Shown: one piece after another, positions 23,613 through 34,589 of the stretch
Layout: every line of letters starts with the position of its first letter
Position numbering within the stretch: the first letter of the stretch is position 1
Assembly: GCA_032622095.1 (NCBI GenBank)
Contig: CP136063.1
Location: 82,439,980 to 82,503,979 of the forward strand
Source of the DNA: Siphonodentalium dalli
Lineage: Eukaryota; Mollusca; Scaphopoda; Gadilida; Siphonodentaliidae
Reading direction: 5' to 3'
Length of the DNA stretch: 64,000 nt
Program-made: the position numbers and the translations under genes
Notes under the pieces: model-generated
What the model saw: the letters and a program-made list of their open reading frames with translations, nothing else
Database searches by the model: none
What the model was told of the DNA's origin: nothing

Positions 23613-24330
23613 TTATGAATTATGAAATGCATAACAATGACTGAAAAAAAGATGATCAAGACATGATTTTTTTTTCGTTCTCTTGAGTGTTTCTTCTGTT
23701 GTTGCTGTTGTTGTTGTTGTTCGTAATGTGATTCCATACAGTCTCAATAGTCTGTCCTGTTCTTCAAACTGCTGTTGGGATGCCAAAATAGCAGCGTCTG
23801 CACTTGCAAATATCCTTTCTGTTTCTTCAGGGATATAGGAGGAACCGGTGCTGTTGTTGTTGGTGCTGCTGGTCGTGGTGGCGATGGATGACTCCGGGCA
23901 AAAGAATTCCGGAGTCATCGGGTTGAATGGTGATTCAACCTCCATCCCGGCATCAGCAGCAGCTGGCTGGATCTCCTCAGTCAGCACTCTAGCGGGGGAG
24001 TGGTGGTATTGGCGTCTCTCAGACCTCTCCCGATCTGGACTACCGGTAGCATCGTCGGTGGTGCGCAGGCGACCAACAGTCGTCGCAGCCGAGTGGGAAG
24101 AGGCAGCCGGCCGATCAACAGTTGCCTTCTGCTTTCTCCACTCAGCCCTCCGTGCTGCGTCCCTGCGTCGACGTGAAGGGGTCTTCTTCCTCCGCGCCCC
24201 TGCTCCGGTGGTGACATTCCTGCTGACGGTCTTGAGCCCCTGGTGGTGTCCAGCTGCTGCAGTCCTGTATTCCTGGGGGTGGCAGTAAGACAGTCTAGCC
24301 TGACTATGCCACCCCTCGAATATACAACAT
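23613..24330 (-). CDS. Basic, low-complexity ORF of probable retroelement origin
   Basis: An open minus-strand frame without an early Met runs from about 24330 to the stop at 23613. It reads SQARLSYCHPQEYRTAAAGH, then the strongly basic TPSRRRRDAARRAEWRKQKA, then a Ser/Thr/Asp-rich linker with TEEIQPAAADAGMEVESPFN, a Thr/Asn-rich stretch and a Gln-rich FASADAAILASQQQFEEQDR. It does not match a family I can name. Basic R-rich blocks of this type are common in gag-like or ORF1-like proteins of invertebrate retroelements, but this is only a resemblance. It could equally be a chance frame opposite a LINE 3' region, since an ATCCT-tailed element end lies at 24383-24407 on plus. Coding status is uncertain. 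Confidence 0.3.
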
Positions 24331-24407
24331 AATATTTGTCAAATGTATTATGCATTAATATGTGTATATTTAAATAAAATATCCTATCCTATCCTATCCA
24401 CGCATAT
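24290..24407 (+). repeat. Retroposon 3' end with (ATCCT)n tail
   Basis: AATAAAATATCCTATCCTAT followed by CCTATCC ends this segment. The inverted relative at 46435-46580 shares GGATAGGATATTTTATTT, a GTCGTATATTG / GTTGTATATTC block and a GGGGGATGGCATAATCTGGC / GGGGTGGCATAGTCAGGC block. The AATAAA plus short tandem tail is typical of non-LTR 3' ends. Confidence 0.6.
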
Positions 24408-24620
24408 TAGTTTTATGCATATATTCCTCTGATGATTCGGTAATGATACAGATCATTACCTATATGATCCATAACGTCCCAGTGTTAGCAAATGTTTAAG
24501 GATAGGGCATCATTATTAACCCTCCGTGTACAGTATGCTGTCACCATAACGACCTTGTCGCACTGGTGATTAACGAGTGCATATGTTTAACCTTCCGTGT
24601 ACATTATGCTGTCACCATAA
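24405..24620 (+). repeat. Direct repeat flanking 23521-24410, right copy
   Basis: Matches 23305-23520 over about 210 bp and leads into the main satellite. Confidence 0.8.
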
Positions 24621-26930
24621 CGACCGTGTTTTGTAATGCTTTAGTGATAGTGCGTCATTATTAGGCATAACCACCGGTGTACAATATGCTGTCACCATAA
24701 CGACCTTGCTGCAGTAATGATTAAGTGATAGTGCGTTATTATTAGGCCTAACCACCGGTGTACAATATGCAGTCACCATAATGACCGTGTTTTGTAATGC
24801 TTTAGTGATAGTGCGTCATTATTAGGCCTAATCATCGGTGTACAATATGCTGTCACCATAACGACCGTGTTTTGTAATGCTTTAGTGATAGTGCGTCATT
24901 ATTAGGCCCTCACCATAGGTGTACAATATGCTGTCACCATAACGACTTTGCTGCAGTAATGATTAAGTGGTAGTGCGTTATTATTAGGCCTAACCACCGG
25001 TGTACAATATGCAGTCACCATAATGACCGTGTTTTGTAATGCTTTAGTGATAGTGCGTCATTATTAGGCCTAATCATCGGTGTACAATATGCTGTCACCA
25101 TAACGACATTACTGCTCTAATGATTAAGTGATAGTGCGTTATTATTAGGCCTAACCACCGGTGTACAATATGCTGTCACCATAACGACCTTGTTTTGTAA
25201 TGCTTTAGTGATAGTGCGTCATTATTAGGCCTAATAATCGGTGTACAATAAGCTGTCACAATAACGACCTTGCCGCACTAATGATTACGTGATAGTGCGT
25301 TATTATTAGGCCTAACCACTGGTGTACAATAAGCTGTCACCATAACGACATTGCTGCACTAATGCTTAAGTGGTAGTGCGTTATTATTAGGCCTAACCAC
25401 CGGTGTACAATATGCTGTCACCATAGCGACCTTGTTCTGTAATGCTTTAGTGATAGTGCGTCATTATTAGGCCCAATCATCAGTGTACAATATGCTGTCA
25501 CCATAACGACCTTGCTGCACTAATGATTAAGTGATAGTGCGTCATTATTAGGCCTAATCATCGGTGTACAATATGCTGTCACCATAACGACCTTGTTATG
25601 TAATGCGTTAGTGATAGTGCGTCATTATTAGGCCCAATCACCAGTGTACAATATGCTGTCACCATAACGACCTTGCTGCACTAATGATTAAGTGATAGTG
25701 CGTTATTATTAGGCCTAACCACCGGTGTACAATATGCTGCCACCATAACGACCGTGTTTTGTAATGCTTTAGTGATAGTGCGTCAATATTAGGCCTAATC
25801 ATCTGTGTACAATATTATGTCACCATGACGACCTTGCTGGCCGATTGATTAAGTGATAGTGCGTCATTATTAGGCCTAACCACCGGTGTACATTATGCTG
25901 TCACCATAACGACATTGTTTTGAAATGATTTAGTGATAGTGCGTCATTATTAGGCCCAATCATCGGTGTACATTATGCTGTCACCATAACGACCTTTTTG
26001 TACTAATGATTTAGTGACAGTGCGTCATTATTAATCCTAGGTGGACATTATGCTGTCACCATGACTATACCTTTTTGTACTAATGATTTAGTGACAGTGC
26101 GTCATTATTAACTGTAGGTGGACATTATGCTGTCACCATAACGAATGTGTTGTACTAATGGTTTAGTGATAGTGCGTCACTATTAACCTTTCGTGTACAT
26201 TATGCTGTCACCATAACGACCGTCTTTTGTAATGCTTAATGATAGTGTGTCACTATGAACCTTTCGTGTACATTATGGTGTCACCATAACGACCGTGTTT
26301 TGTAATGATTTAGTGATAGTGCGTCATTATTATGCCTAACCACCGGTGTACAATATGCTGTGACCACAACGACCGTGTTTTGTAATGATTTAGTGGTAGT
26401 GCGTCATTATTAGGTATAATCATCGGTGTACAATAATATGTACAACCTTGTTGCAATAATAATTTAGTGACAGTGCGTCATTATTAACCCCAGGTGTACA
26501 TTATGGTGTCACCATAACGACCGTGCTGCATTAATGATTTAGTGAGAGTGCATGCGTCATTATTAACACCAGGTGTACAATATGCTGTCACCATAAGTTG
26601 GCATAACGACCTTGTTGCACTAACGATTAAGTGATAGTGCGTTATTTTTACCCATCGTGAACATTATATACTGTAACCATAACAACCGAGTCGTACTAAT
26701 GTTATTTTATAGTGAGTCATTATTAACCGTCAATATCCACGACTCTCACCATAGCGACCGCGTTGTACTAATAGTCTATGGATAGTTCGTAACTAATAAC
26801 CATCCGTGTACATGGTTGTCGCCATAACGACCAGGACTTAATAATGTACCATTAGTTTGACATAGGGGTCGAAAGGTTTACGACTAGTGCTGTCGCCATG
26901 GCGACCGAGTGTCAGCAATGATTGGGAATT
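24480..26930 (+). repeat. 80-bp satellite with two alternating monomer types
   Basis: About 30 copies of a unit of about 80 bp: GGTGTACAATATGCTGTCAC, CATAACGACC, then either GTGTTTTGTAATGCTTTAGT (type A) or TTGCTGCACTAATGATTAAG (type B), then TGATAGTGCGTYATTATTAG and GCCTAA. In the central part A and B alternate, suggesting a dimer of about 160 bp. Divergence rises towards both edges, especially after 26000, as expected for an array homogenised at its centre. Confidence 0.93.
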
Positions 26931-27110
26931 GAGTGGTATTTGTAACGTTTTGCGTAAAATAAATGTCACCACTGCGATCCAACCAGTTATATTAGATTCA
27001 GTTATATATTAAAGTTCGGAGTTCGCTATCATGTTATTTCACCATAAAAAAATACTGCTTTATCCTATAACACTCGACGATTGGAATCCCAGCCATTAAA
27101 TACATATTAT

Positions 27111-27745
27111 TGTATACCGCAACTGCATATTAGTTGAATACACATATACGTAAAAGTGTCGCATTTTGGGATGTGCCAGTCATGATAACAATTGTGTTAC
27201 AGAAACCAGCTGCAGAAACAGGAAATAATACGAAAATGAATCGACGAATCGATTTTGTTCTGGAGACTTCAGCCCTTCGCGGGATATTTTATCAGAGGCT
27301 TGATGAATTGTGTTTACGATACGCAGCCTAATTGTCGTGGGTAAACAATGCAGAACATTATCAAACGAACAACGTATCCCATATTTACGATTCGTCTGTA
27401 ACCAGGGACGTGGTTAGATGGTGGGTGGGGTGTCCTCCCTGACATATCTAACTGTACCCCACACGACGTGAAACAGACCAAACAAACTCCCATGTTCGCA
27501 TAATTCCATTTGCAGCCCCCCCCCCCCCCCCCCGCTTGGGTTGAAAATTTCTAACTGCTACCTCAAGCTTTCCACCTGTTGCCAATTTTCCAACCAGACA
27601 CCCCACATGTCTCCACGTCTAGAGTACATATAATACACGGCAGATCTTTGACCACCCTGAATTCGTCGATATAAAACTAAAATATTTTGTTTTGTTTCTC
27701 GTAATTTGAATCAAACAGTTAATTTAATTTGTTTTATATCTTCTA
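27111..27745 (+). repeat. Duplicated segment D, copy 1
   Basis: A block from TATACCGCAACTGCATATTA to TTAATTTAATTTGTTTTATA recurs at 29048-29677 with few changes. It includes a CAGGGACGTGGTTAGATGG hAT-like end, a 19-C run and a GACTTCAGCCCTTCGCGGG segment. The 65-codon frame at 27134-27331 is interrupted by one base in the other copy, so it is not supported as a gene. Confidence 0.88.
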
Positions 27746-28400
27746 GATTCGAGACGCAACTATCGGCGATAAACGTACGAAAATGATTTCGCCACCGAGA
27801 GTCACTTTTATCAACAAATCTTATACTTATAGATCATATAATTTCCCGGATTCGGTCTTAGTCAAGGGGTTTCAGTGTGAAATGCCAAGTCCAATTCCGC
27901 CACCTCCCCCTATACATCACCCGCCACGAAGATCCTCCATATGGATGCATCTACCGACTGGTATCAATTAAAGAGATAATTTTTCTCAGTTTGATCTGTT
28001 TGCAAAAGCTTTATTCTGTGGTTCAGAAAATAACTAACGGTCCAAGCGCAGTAACTCTATATGAAACCCCATCTCGAGAATCTTGGAAATGGATGAGAAA
28101 TGGCGAGATTGTTTTTGTATTGGGCGATTATTTTCCAACTAGCACTGTACTAGCACCGTATATGTCTGCGTTTACATGGCATTTGCTCAACGCCATGGAC
28201 ACAGTAATGTGTTACATGGAAACTACAATGCATCTACACATGCGAGCTATATTGTTATCACTAAACCATAAATCGTATTTTATCTTAGCCGGGGCCAAGC
28301 CTGAAGAATATCCTTACGTGAGCCACGACCACATGCAGATGGTGAGTCTCACTCGGTATATGGTCTATAAGAGCGTTTGTTTCACTAATGTGGGAACATT
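27746..28400 (+). repeat. Repeated unit U, copy 1 (most complete)
   Basis: Runs from AGATTCGAGACGCAACTATC through AAATGCCAAGTCCAATTCCG, CACCCGCCACGAAGATCCTC, TTTTTCTCAGTTTGATCTG and TCTGCGTTTACATGGCATTT to CACATGCAGATGGTGAGTCT. Copy 2 is 34590-36185 (split by a hAT element) and copy 3 is 31050-33310 (split by Helitrons). A 177-codon frame at 27877-28410 spans it but is broken in the other copies. Confidence 0.82.
28289..28341 (+). pseudogene. Exon-like fragment in unit U
   Basis: 53 nt between an acceptor (TTTTATCTTAG) and a donor (GTGAGT). In one frame it reads GAKPEEYPYVSHDHMQM. A possible next exon, 28542-28562, begins after CTCTTTTCCAG and reads TARVIQ then TAG in the same phase. An AATAAA follows at 28699-28705. 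This looks like the 3' end of a gene, but I do not recognise the protein. The second copy (35083-35101 plus 36107-36147) has YPNVSHDHMQM and a one-base deletion. It may be a duplicated or captured gene fragment. Confidence 0.35.
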
Positions 28401-28541
28401 TTACACCTAATAATATTTGACATTATTATAAAAGCATTAACTATGTTAGTAGTTAGCGTTTATTTGTTAGTCTATTCCTGCTATGGTATAAATAAAGAGC
28501 GTTTATTTCACTGATGTGAGAAAATATTCCCTCTTTTCCAG

Positions 28542-28562
28542 ACTGCACGAGTCATCCAGTAG
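28542..28562 (+). pseudogene. Possible terminal exon following 28289-28341
   Basis: Seven codons, TARVIQ and TAG, after a good acceptor and in phase with the preceding exon-like fragment. Too short for independent support. Confidence 0.25.
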
Positions 28563-28769
28563 GAATGACATGACAGCGATTGAAGCAGCAGTTCAGTCCG
28601 AACGTCTTCTACTTACAACCTACAAGATTGCAATACCAACATCTTCAACCAAACCGGCAACAACGCAACCGATTGATGCAACGTTACCAGGACCGGACAA
28701 TAAAATAAACAACAAAGAGATTAACAAAACGATTTTAATACATGTATCCAAATATTTTTAGTCAATAAA

Positions 28770-29040
28770 ATCTTCCCAAACGATTGCCTCAATATCTTGG
28801 TTTTCCCCTTCCTTACCTGGCCATATATATATAGATAATTTATTCTAATAAACTTTTCTTTCAGCTCACTGCTATATATATGTATATTGATAAAACTGTG
28901 CTTTTGTTGCTGTTCTACTATTCTCATATTATACTTATTTGCATTTACCAATACAAAATCGAAAAAAAAAACATCCAACTCAAATTTTATCATCCAGTCC
29001 AATTCCCTTCAATAATCGATCAGTATAACTATCAAATTAA
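28770..29040. other. No recognisable feature
   Basis: AT-rich spacer with TATATATATA tracts. Confidence 0.4.
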
Positions 29041-29047
29041 AGCCCTT

Positions 29048-29677
29048 TGTATACCGCAACTGCATGCATATTAGTTGAATACACATATACGTAAAAGTGT
29101 CGCATTTGGGATGTGCCAGTCATGATAACAATTGTGTTACAGAAACCAGCTGCAGAAACAGGAAATAATACGAAAATGAATCGACGAATCGATTTTGTTC
29201 TGGAGACTTCAGCCCTTCGCGGGATATTTCATCAGAGGCTTGATGAATTGTGTTTACGATACGCAGCCTAATTGTCGTGGGTAAACAATGCAGAACATTA
29301 TCAAACGAACAACGTATCCCATATTTATATTTACGATTCGTCTGTAACCAGGGACGTGGTTAGATGGTGGGTGGGGTGTCCTCCCTGACATATCTAACTG
29401 TACCCCACACGACGTGAAACAGATCAAACAAACTCCCATGTTCGCATAATTCCATTTGCAGCCCCCCCCCCCCGCTTGGGTTGAAAATTTCTAACTGCTA
29501 CCTCAAGCTTTCCACCTGTTGCCAATTTTCCAACCAGACACCCCACATGTCTCCACGTCTAGAGTACATATAATACAGATCTTTGACCACCCTGAATTCG
29601 TCGATATAAAACTAAAATATTTTGTTTTGTTTCTCTTAATTTGAATCAAACAGTTAATTTAATTTGTTTTATATCAG
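29048..29677 (+). repeat. Duplicated segment D, copy 2
   Basis: Near-identical to 27111-27745, with a shorter C run (14 instead of 19) and small indels. Confidence 0.88.
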
Positions 29678-29679
29678 AT

Positions 29680-30025
29680 TCTGAAAAAGTCCAAAACTTC
29701 CGAGGTCATCTACGATCTCTGTGCAAAAATGGTTTACTCCAATTTGTGTATATCGTAACACAGTTTGCAGCTATATTGGCCAACTTGGTATGTACCTTAA
29801 ATATATTAGGAGCAATTTCCCGTGGCTTATACTTATATAGGCCATGCACATGAATATTTGTTTCCTGTTGAAAAGCTTGTACCAGTTGGGAAAACTCCAA
29901 CCCAGTTAAAGAGACCCAAGGCCTTCAAAGTGGGTTCATGTAAAGTAACATAAATGTTATAAAGTCCGCGAAACAACTATCATCAACAAGTAGATGTGAA
30001 AATATACCGAATTTGTTCTAATTTC
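29680..30025. other. No recognisable feature
   Basis: No repeat or gene recognised. Confidence 0.4.
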
Positions 30026-30033
30026 ATTATTAA

Positions 30034-30282
30034 CCCTTTGAGTGCCAGGGTTTTGTACCAACCCATATACCCTGTGCCAATGCATTCTCTTATATGTGCG
30101 AGTCGACCATAGGTCGCCTCGCATATATAAGAGAATGCATTGGCCTAACATGTTTTTTGTTTTTTTGTTTTTGTTTTTTTTTACAATTTTTTTTACAAAT
30201 TTAATAATGTATTCTTATATTCTTTAACAGACTTATTTTGTAGGTTTAGGGCCGATGAGATCGGCCCCTGGCACTCAAAGGG
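30034..30282. mobile_element. piggyBac-like MITE, second family
   Basis: TTAA on both sides (30030-30033, 30283-30286). The termini CCCTTTGAGTGCCAGG and CCTGGCACTCAAAGGG are perfect inverses and differ from the CCCTTTACCC family. Yet the interior carries the same GCCAATGCATTCTCTTATAT palindrome with TGCGAGTCGACCATAGGTCG at 30077-30144. Confidence 0.87.
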
Positions 30283-30286
30283 TTAA

Positions 30287-30620
30287 TAACTCTCAAATAA
30301 CGAGAGTTTGCATATTGAAACAATTGTTATGTAAACATTACTGCTACAATGGAATTATCAATCAAAGCCCATTCAATACGATACCAAAGTTTAATGAAAA
30401 CGTGGCGGTAAACATTGAAAAAGGTAATATATTATATATAGCATTGAAAAAGATCCTGAAAATCATATTTAGACTATAATATTTTAACTCAATACGCGAT
30501 GAGCGATGTTTCGTTTGCATAACAATGGTTTCAACACGCAAAATTACGTTATTTGAGAGCTATCAATAGTTAATATAACAAAGTTAATATATTTTCCATG
30601 TTCTTTTTGGTGGTGTAGGT
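30287..30620 (+). repeat. Dispersed repeat R7
   Basis: AATAACTCTCAAATAACGAG, ATTGAAACAATTGTTATGTA, AACATTACTG and ACCAAAGTTTAATGAAAAC. Copies occur at 36290-36400, in tandem at 49375-49990, and as a stub at 52060-52105. Confidence 0.75.
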
Positions 30621-30699
30621 TTTACAGAATTATATATTGCTTGCATATTTACCCACTGCGAGTGGGTCCTTTTAAAGACATATTATGGACCTGTTCGTG

Positions 30700-31045
30700 A
30701 AACTGGTAAGTTAGTATTAAGGCACCATGCCAAATGGGGGAATGTACCATTCTACTAACATAGCCGAAAATCTTAAGCAAATCGAATGTACCACTCCAAA
30801 GAAAACATCGTCCGAACTACACTCAAATGTTAATATTTACTTCTAGATTCGGGACGCAACTATCGGCGATAAACGTACGAAAATGATTTCGCCACCTAGA
30901 GTCACTGCATTTCATTAACATATAAGAATGACGGTGTGTGTTGTCAATTTGGATATAATATTTGTACAATATAACTACGTTGAGGAAGATTATTCAACAT
31001 TTATATTAGATCACCCTACTGGAGTGTTTCACATCACTTTAAGGT
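30700..31045 (-). repeat. Dispersed repeat R1, inverted copy
   Basis: On the minus strand from GTGATGTGAAACACTCC to the ACATTCCCCCATTTGGCATG region. It includes GGGACGCAACTATCGGCG on plus at 30850, which is also found at the start of unit U copy 1. Confidence 0.7.
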
Positions 31046-31049
31046 GTGG

Positions 31050-31202
31050 ATGCAAACGGGATTTCCCGTATTAGATCTTAGTCAATTAAGGGGTTACAGT
31101 TGGAAATTCCAAGTCCAATCCACCATCCGCCACGAAGATCCTATAGTGAAGTATATCTACCATCTACCGACTAGCATCAATTAAAAAGAGCAGCATATAT
31201 AA
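31050..31202 (+). repeat. Unit U copy 3, left half
   Basis: GGGATTTCCCGTATTAG, CCATCCGCCACGAAGATCC and TCTACCGACTAGCATCAATT match 27846-27975. The unit is interrupted by the Helitron array and resumes at 33190. Confidence 0.75.
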
Positions 31203-31984
31203 TCTATGTATTATATATTTTGGAAGATCTGTGTGTGTGTATCTGTGTGTGTGTGTGTGTGTGTTCGCGATGAACTCGAAAACGGCCCAGCCGATTTCGA
31301 TGAAACTTGGTATGTGGGGTATTTTCTGCCGGGGGGTGGCATGGGCCTATTAATTTTCAGATCCGAGGTCAACTTTTCACGTGCCGAGGTCAAATCTGTT
31401 TTTACGCTGTGTTACGGGACTTTCATTTGAGTTCGGTGCTTACAAATCGATTCGAAACAGCGCGAATAATAAAATGCCAGTCATAATAATGACACTGTGA
31501 GAATCTTTCGTGTTTCCTCTTTCCAACGATATATAATGCGTATGTATCCGTTTTAGTTATCTGCCTCAATTATCAAGAAGAAGTGGTACTATCTTCCATC
31601 AGGATAAAAACAATGCGTAACTTCTATGACGTTGTTAGATGTCATAACGTTAGATCGCGTTAACGCTTAACCGGCCGATGCATTTGACTGTTTCAGACGT
31701 CTTGGCGATATCTCGGGCACCGATGGTAATTTATCTTTACGTTGAAACTTGATAATTAATGAGCGTGTGTATATGAGGCGCGTTTATATACTTGAGTGGA
31801 AATCAAATCGGGTTAAACTGGCGGATTTTTACGGACGAAATTTGATGCATATATAGGGTATCTCGGTATCCGCTGGGCCGATTTCCACCATTTTTGGGGT
31901 GTTGGTGTTTGACCCCACCTGACCTTGACCTTCAAAATGGTCAATTCAAGGTCAAAGCCCGGACGAAGTCGGGTCACCTTCTAG
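31203..31984 (+). mobile_element. Helitron array, copy 1
   Basis: Starts TCTATGTATTATATATTTTG after A. It contains a (TG)n tract, ACTCGAAAACGGCCCAGCCG and GATGAAACTTGGTATGTGGG. It ends with the hairpin CCCGGACGAAGTCGGG, TCACCTT and CTAG. It is 782 bp long and differs internally from copies 2 and 3. Confidence 0.85.
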
Positions 31985-32572
31985 TCTATTATATATTTTG
32001 GAAGATCTGTCTGTGTGTGTGTGTGTGTTCGCGGTGAACTCGAAAATGACCGAGCCGATTTCGATGAAACTTGGTATGTGGGGGTATTTTCGGCCGGGAA
32101 CGGGCATAGGCCTATTAATTTGTCCGTGCGACGTGACCTTGACCTTGAAATCGGGTAATTTCAAGGTCAAACGCCCAAATATTACGGGATTTCAATGAAA
32201 CTTGGTATACGGGGGTATGGGGAGTCTCATAAGCATATTCATTTACCCGTGCGACGTGACCTTGAAATCGGGTTAATTCAAGGTCAAATCGCAAATTTTG
32301 ATGGGATTTCGACGAAATTTGATACGTGGGGTTACTTTTGCAATTGAGTGTTTTGGACGGGTCGAGTCGTGACCCCGACCTGACCTTGACCTTCAAAATA
32401 ATAAATTCAAGGTCAAATCGGGTAAAACCGGATGGATTTCGACGGGCCCGTTTGTCGGGTACTTTTGTCCGGGCAGTGTTTTGGACTGGTCAAATCGTTA
32501 CCCCACTTGACCTTGACCTTCATAATGGACAATTCAAGGTCAAAGCCCGGACGAAGTCGGGTCACCTTCTAG
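31985..32572 (+). mobile_element. Helitron array, copy 2
   Basis: The 5' TCTATTATATATTTTGGAAG directly abuts the CTAG of copy 1, and the copy ends CCCGGACGAAGTCGGG, TCACCTT, CTAG. It is 588 bp. The interior has several ATTCAAGGTCAAATCG units. Short frames on both strands come from these internal repeats. Confidence 0.9.
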
Positions 32573-33163
32573 TCTATTATATATTTTGGAAGATATGTGT
32601 GTCTGTCTGTAATCGATGGACTCGAAAACGGCCGAGCCGATTTCGATGAAACTTGGTATGTGGGGATATCTTCGGCCGGGGAGTGACATGGACCTATTCA
32701 TTTGCCCGTGCGACGCGACCTTGACATTGAAATCGGGTCATTTCAAGGTCAAACGCACGAATATCACGGGATTTCGATGAAACTTTGTATGTGGGGTTAC
32801 TTTCGTATGGGGAGTCTCATAAGCATATTCATTTGCCCGTGCGACGTGACCTTGACATCGGGTCAATTCAAGGTCAAATCGCAAATTTTGATGGGATTTC
32901 GACGAAATTTTATACATAGGGTTACTTTTGTCCACTGAGTGTTTTGGATGGGTCAAATCGTGACCCCGACCTAACATTGACCTTCAAAATGATCAATTCA
33001 AGGTCAAATCGGTTAAAACCGGATGGATTTCGACGGGCACGTTTAAAGGGTACTTTTGTACGGGCAGTGTTTTGGACTGGTCAAATCGTGACCCCACTTG
33101 ACCTTGACCTTCAAAATGGACAATTCAAGGTCAAAGCCAGGACGAAGTCGGGTCACCTTCTAG
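32573..33163 (+). mobile_element. Helitron array, copy 3
   Basis: Same family as copy 2, 591 bp, joined to it without intervening bases. It ends CCAGGACGAAGTCGGG, TCACCTT, CTAG, followed by T of the host. Confidence 0.9.
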
Positions 33164-33179
33164 TATATATATATATATA

Positions 33180-33315
33180 AAAGGCAAATATTTTTTCTCA
33201 GTTTGCACTGTCAGAAAATAACTAACGATCCAAGAGCAGTAACTCTATTATTATATGAAGCGCATCTTGGGGATCTGGGAAATGGATGAGAAAACTTTCA
33301 TGCATGTGTCACAGG
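33180..33315 (+). repeat. Unit U copy 3, right half
   Basis: TTTTTTCTCAGTTTGCACTG, AAAATAACTAACGATCC, AGAGCAGTAACTCTATTATT and TCTGGGAAATGGATGAGAAA match 27980-28105 of copy 1. Confidence 0.75.
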
Positions 33316-33369
33316 AGAAGAAGAATTCATCCACATATGCGAACTATATTGTTCTAGAAGTCACCCCGA

Positions 33370-33860
33370 AGATCTATCATGAAGTTTGTTTGAATGAATG
33401 AGAGATGTGACCTGTAGGGTGTGCCAAATGATTTAGTCATACAAAGATACTGACCCAAGATGGGCTGCTGGCGGCCATGTTTTTCAACGAAATTCGGAAA
33501 AACAAAAATGATGACTCTCATCTAGTGGTCACCCCGAAGATCCAGATGAAGTTTTTTTGATGATCGTATTAGTGATGTGGTCTGTAGGGTGTGACAAAGG
33601 ATTTACTCATGCAAAGGGTAAAACCCAAGATGTCTGTCGGCGGCCATGGTTTTCATCGAAAATTGTTCGAATTTGATAGCTCCCATCTAGAGGTTTCAAA
33701 ACAATTCTCCGACAAATGCGGGCTGCCGGCTGTGCCGATGAATTCAAGTTTGAAATCCAAGATGGCTGCTGGCGGTCATCACGTCGATTCAACGAAAGTC
33801 GACGAACAACGTCATAGTGTAACTCCTCCATTTACCGAATTCGCGTGGACCTGTATGTAT
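33370..33860 (+). repeat. Dispersed repeat R5, multiple units
   Basis: GTCACCCCGAAGATC occurs at 33361 and 33528. Segments with CCAAGATGGGCTGCTGGCGG, CCAAGATGTCTGTCGGCGG and CCAAGATGGCTGCTGGCGG follow. The frame at 33591-33878 is entirely repeat. Confidence 0.7.
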
Positions 33861-33879
33861 CTTCTGCTATGTTCATAAT

Positions 33880-34585
33880 TATGTGTTTTCACTCGATTCA
33901 AGAAAAAGTAGGATATATATGGGTATCAGATGCATGTATGTATTATGACTCCATATGGAATATGTTATTTCACGTACATCGTGTTTTGGCTGTCACGATG
34001 AGGCATCTCGCACCGGTGCGAAAATAAGGCTTAATCAGGTCTGGCTGTAGCATGAAATAGGGTTATATAGTAGAAATGTGGGTCAAGTTATTTTAGTTTA
34101 TTCAAAAAATATTAAAACTTCCTAGATACGTTGTTCAACTGACAAGTATCAAAAACTGCCCGCCTCTGACGCATAGGGTCCGATAATTTGATCCAGTAGA
34201 GTGAGTAGACCTGTTATAAATTCATTGTCAATCGAAAACAAATAATTATTTGATGACGTTTATATAAATATGAGAATGTTGATGAGATCGTCGTGGCAAC
34301 AATGGCGGTTGCTGATGTTCATGTGAGGCTGCTCGTCGACCGATTTGGGTTGGCCTCTTGGCTGCCGATTACGACATTAATGGTGTAAGCACACCGTTCA
34401 ATTGTGCGACAAAGGCGCTCGCATCTTCGCCCCTCGTAATATGTAAAATTGGTGACGTCACAAAATCAGATAGCCTATTGTTTCGTTATTATAGACATAA
34501 AGGGCGTTTGTTTCACTTCTGTGATCATGGCAAGTAATTTTCCGAACACATAGAGCCTGTATATCAATACTTCGTGTATTTATCA
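33880..34585. other. No recognisable feature
   Basis: Spacer; an AGGGCGTTTGTTTCAC block near 34501 is shared with 28369 and 28497. Confidence 0.4.
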
Positions 34586-34589
34586 AAAT

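Noticed and set aside
23848-24288. 146-codon plus-strand ORF with a hydrophobic start
   Set aside because: Hydrophobic leucine/valine runs are the complement of GTTGTT-type repeats and of the Arg-rich minus frame; no signal-peptide protein family fits.
27877-28410. 177-codon plus-strand ORF
   Set aside because: Spans apparent introns and exon-like pieces of unit U; the frame is broken in the other copies and the translation has no domain character.
31206-33180. Set of 60-107-codon ORFs on both strands
   Set aside because: All are generated by internal repeats and TG tracts of the Helitron array.
33591-33878. 95-codon ORF with KSKMAAGGH
   Set aside because: Derived from the R5 repeat (CCAAGATGGCTGCTGGCGG), also found non-coding at 21360 and 55860.
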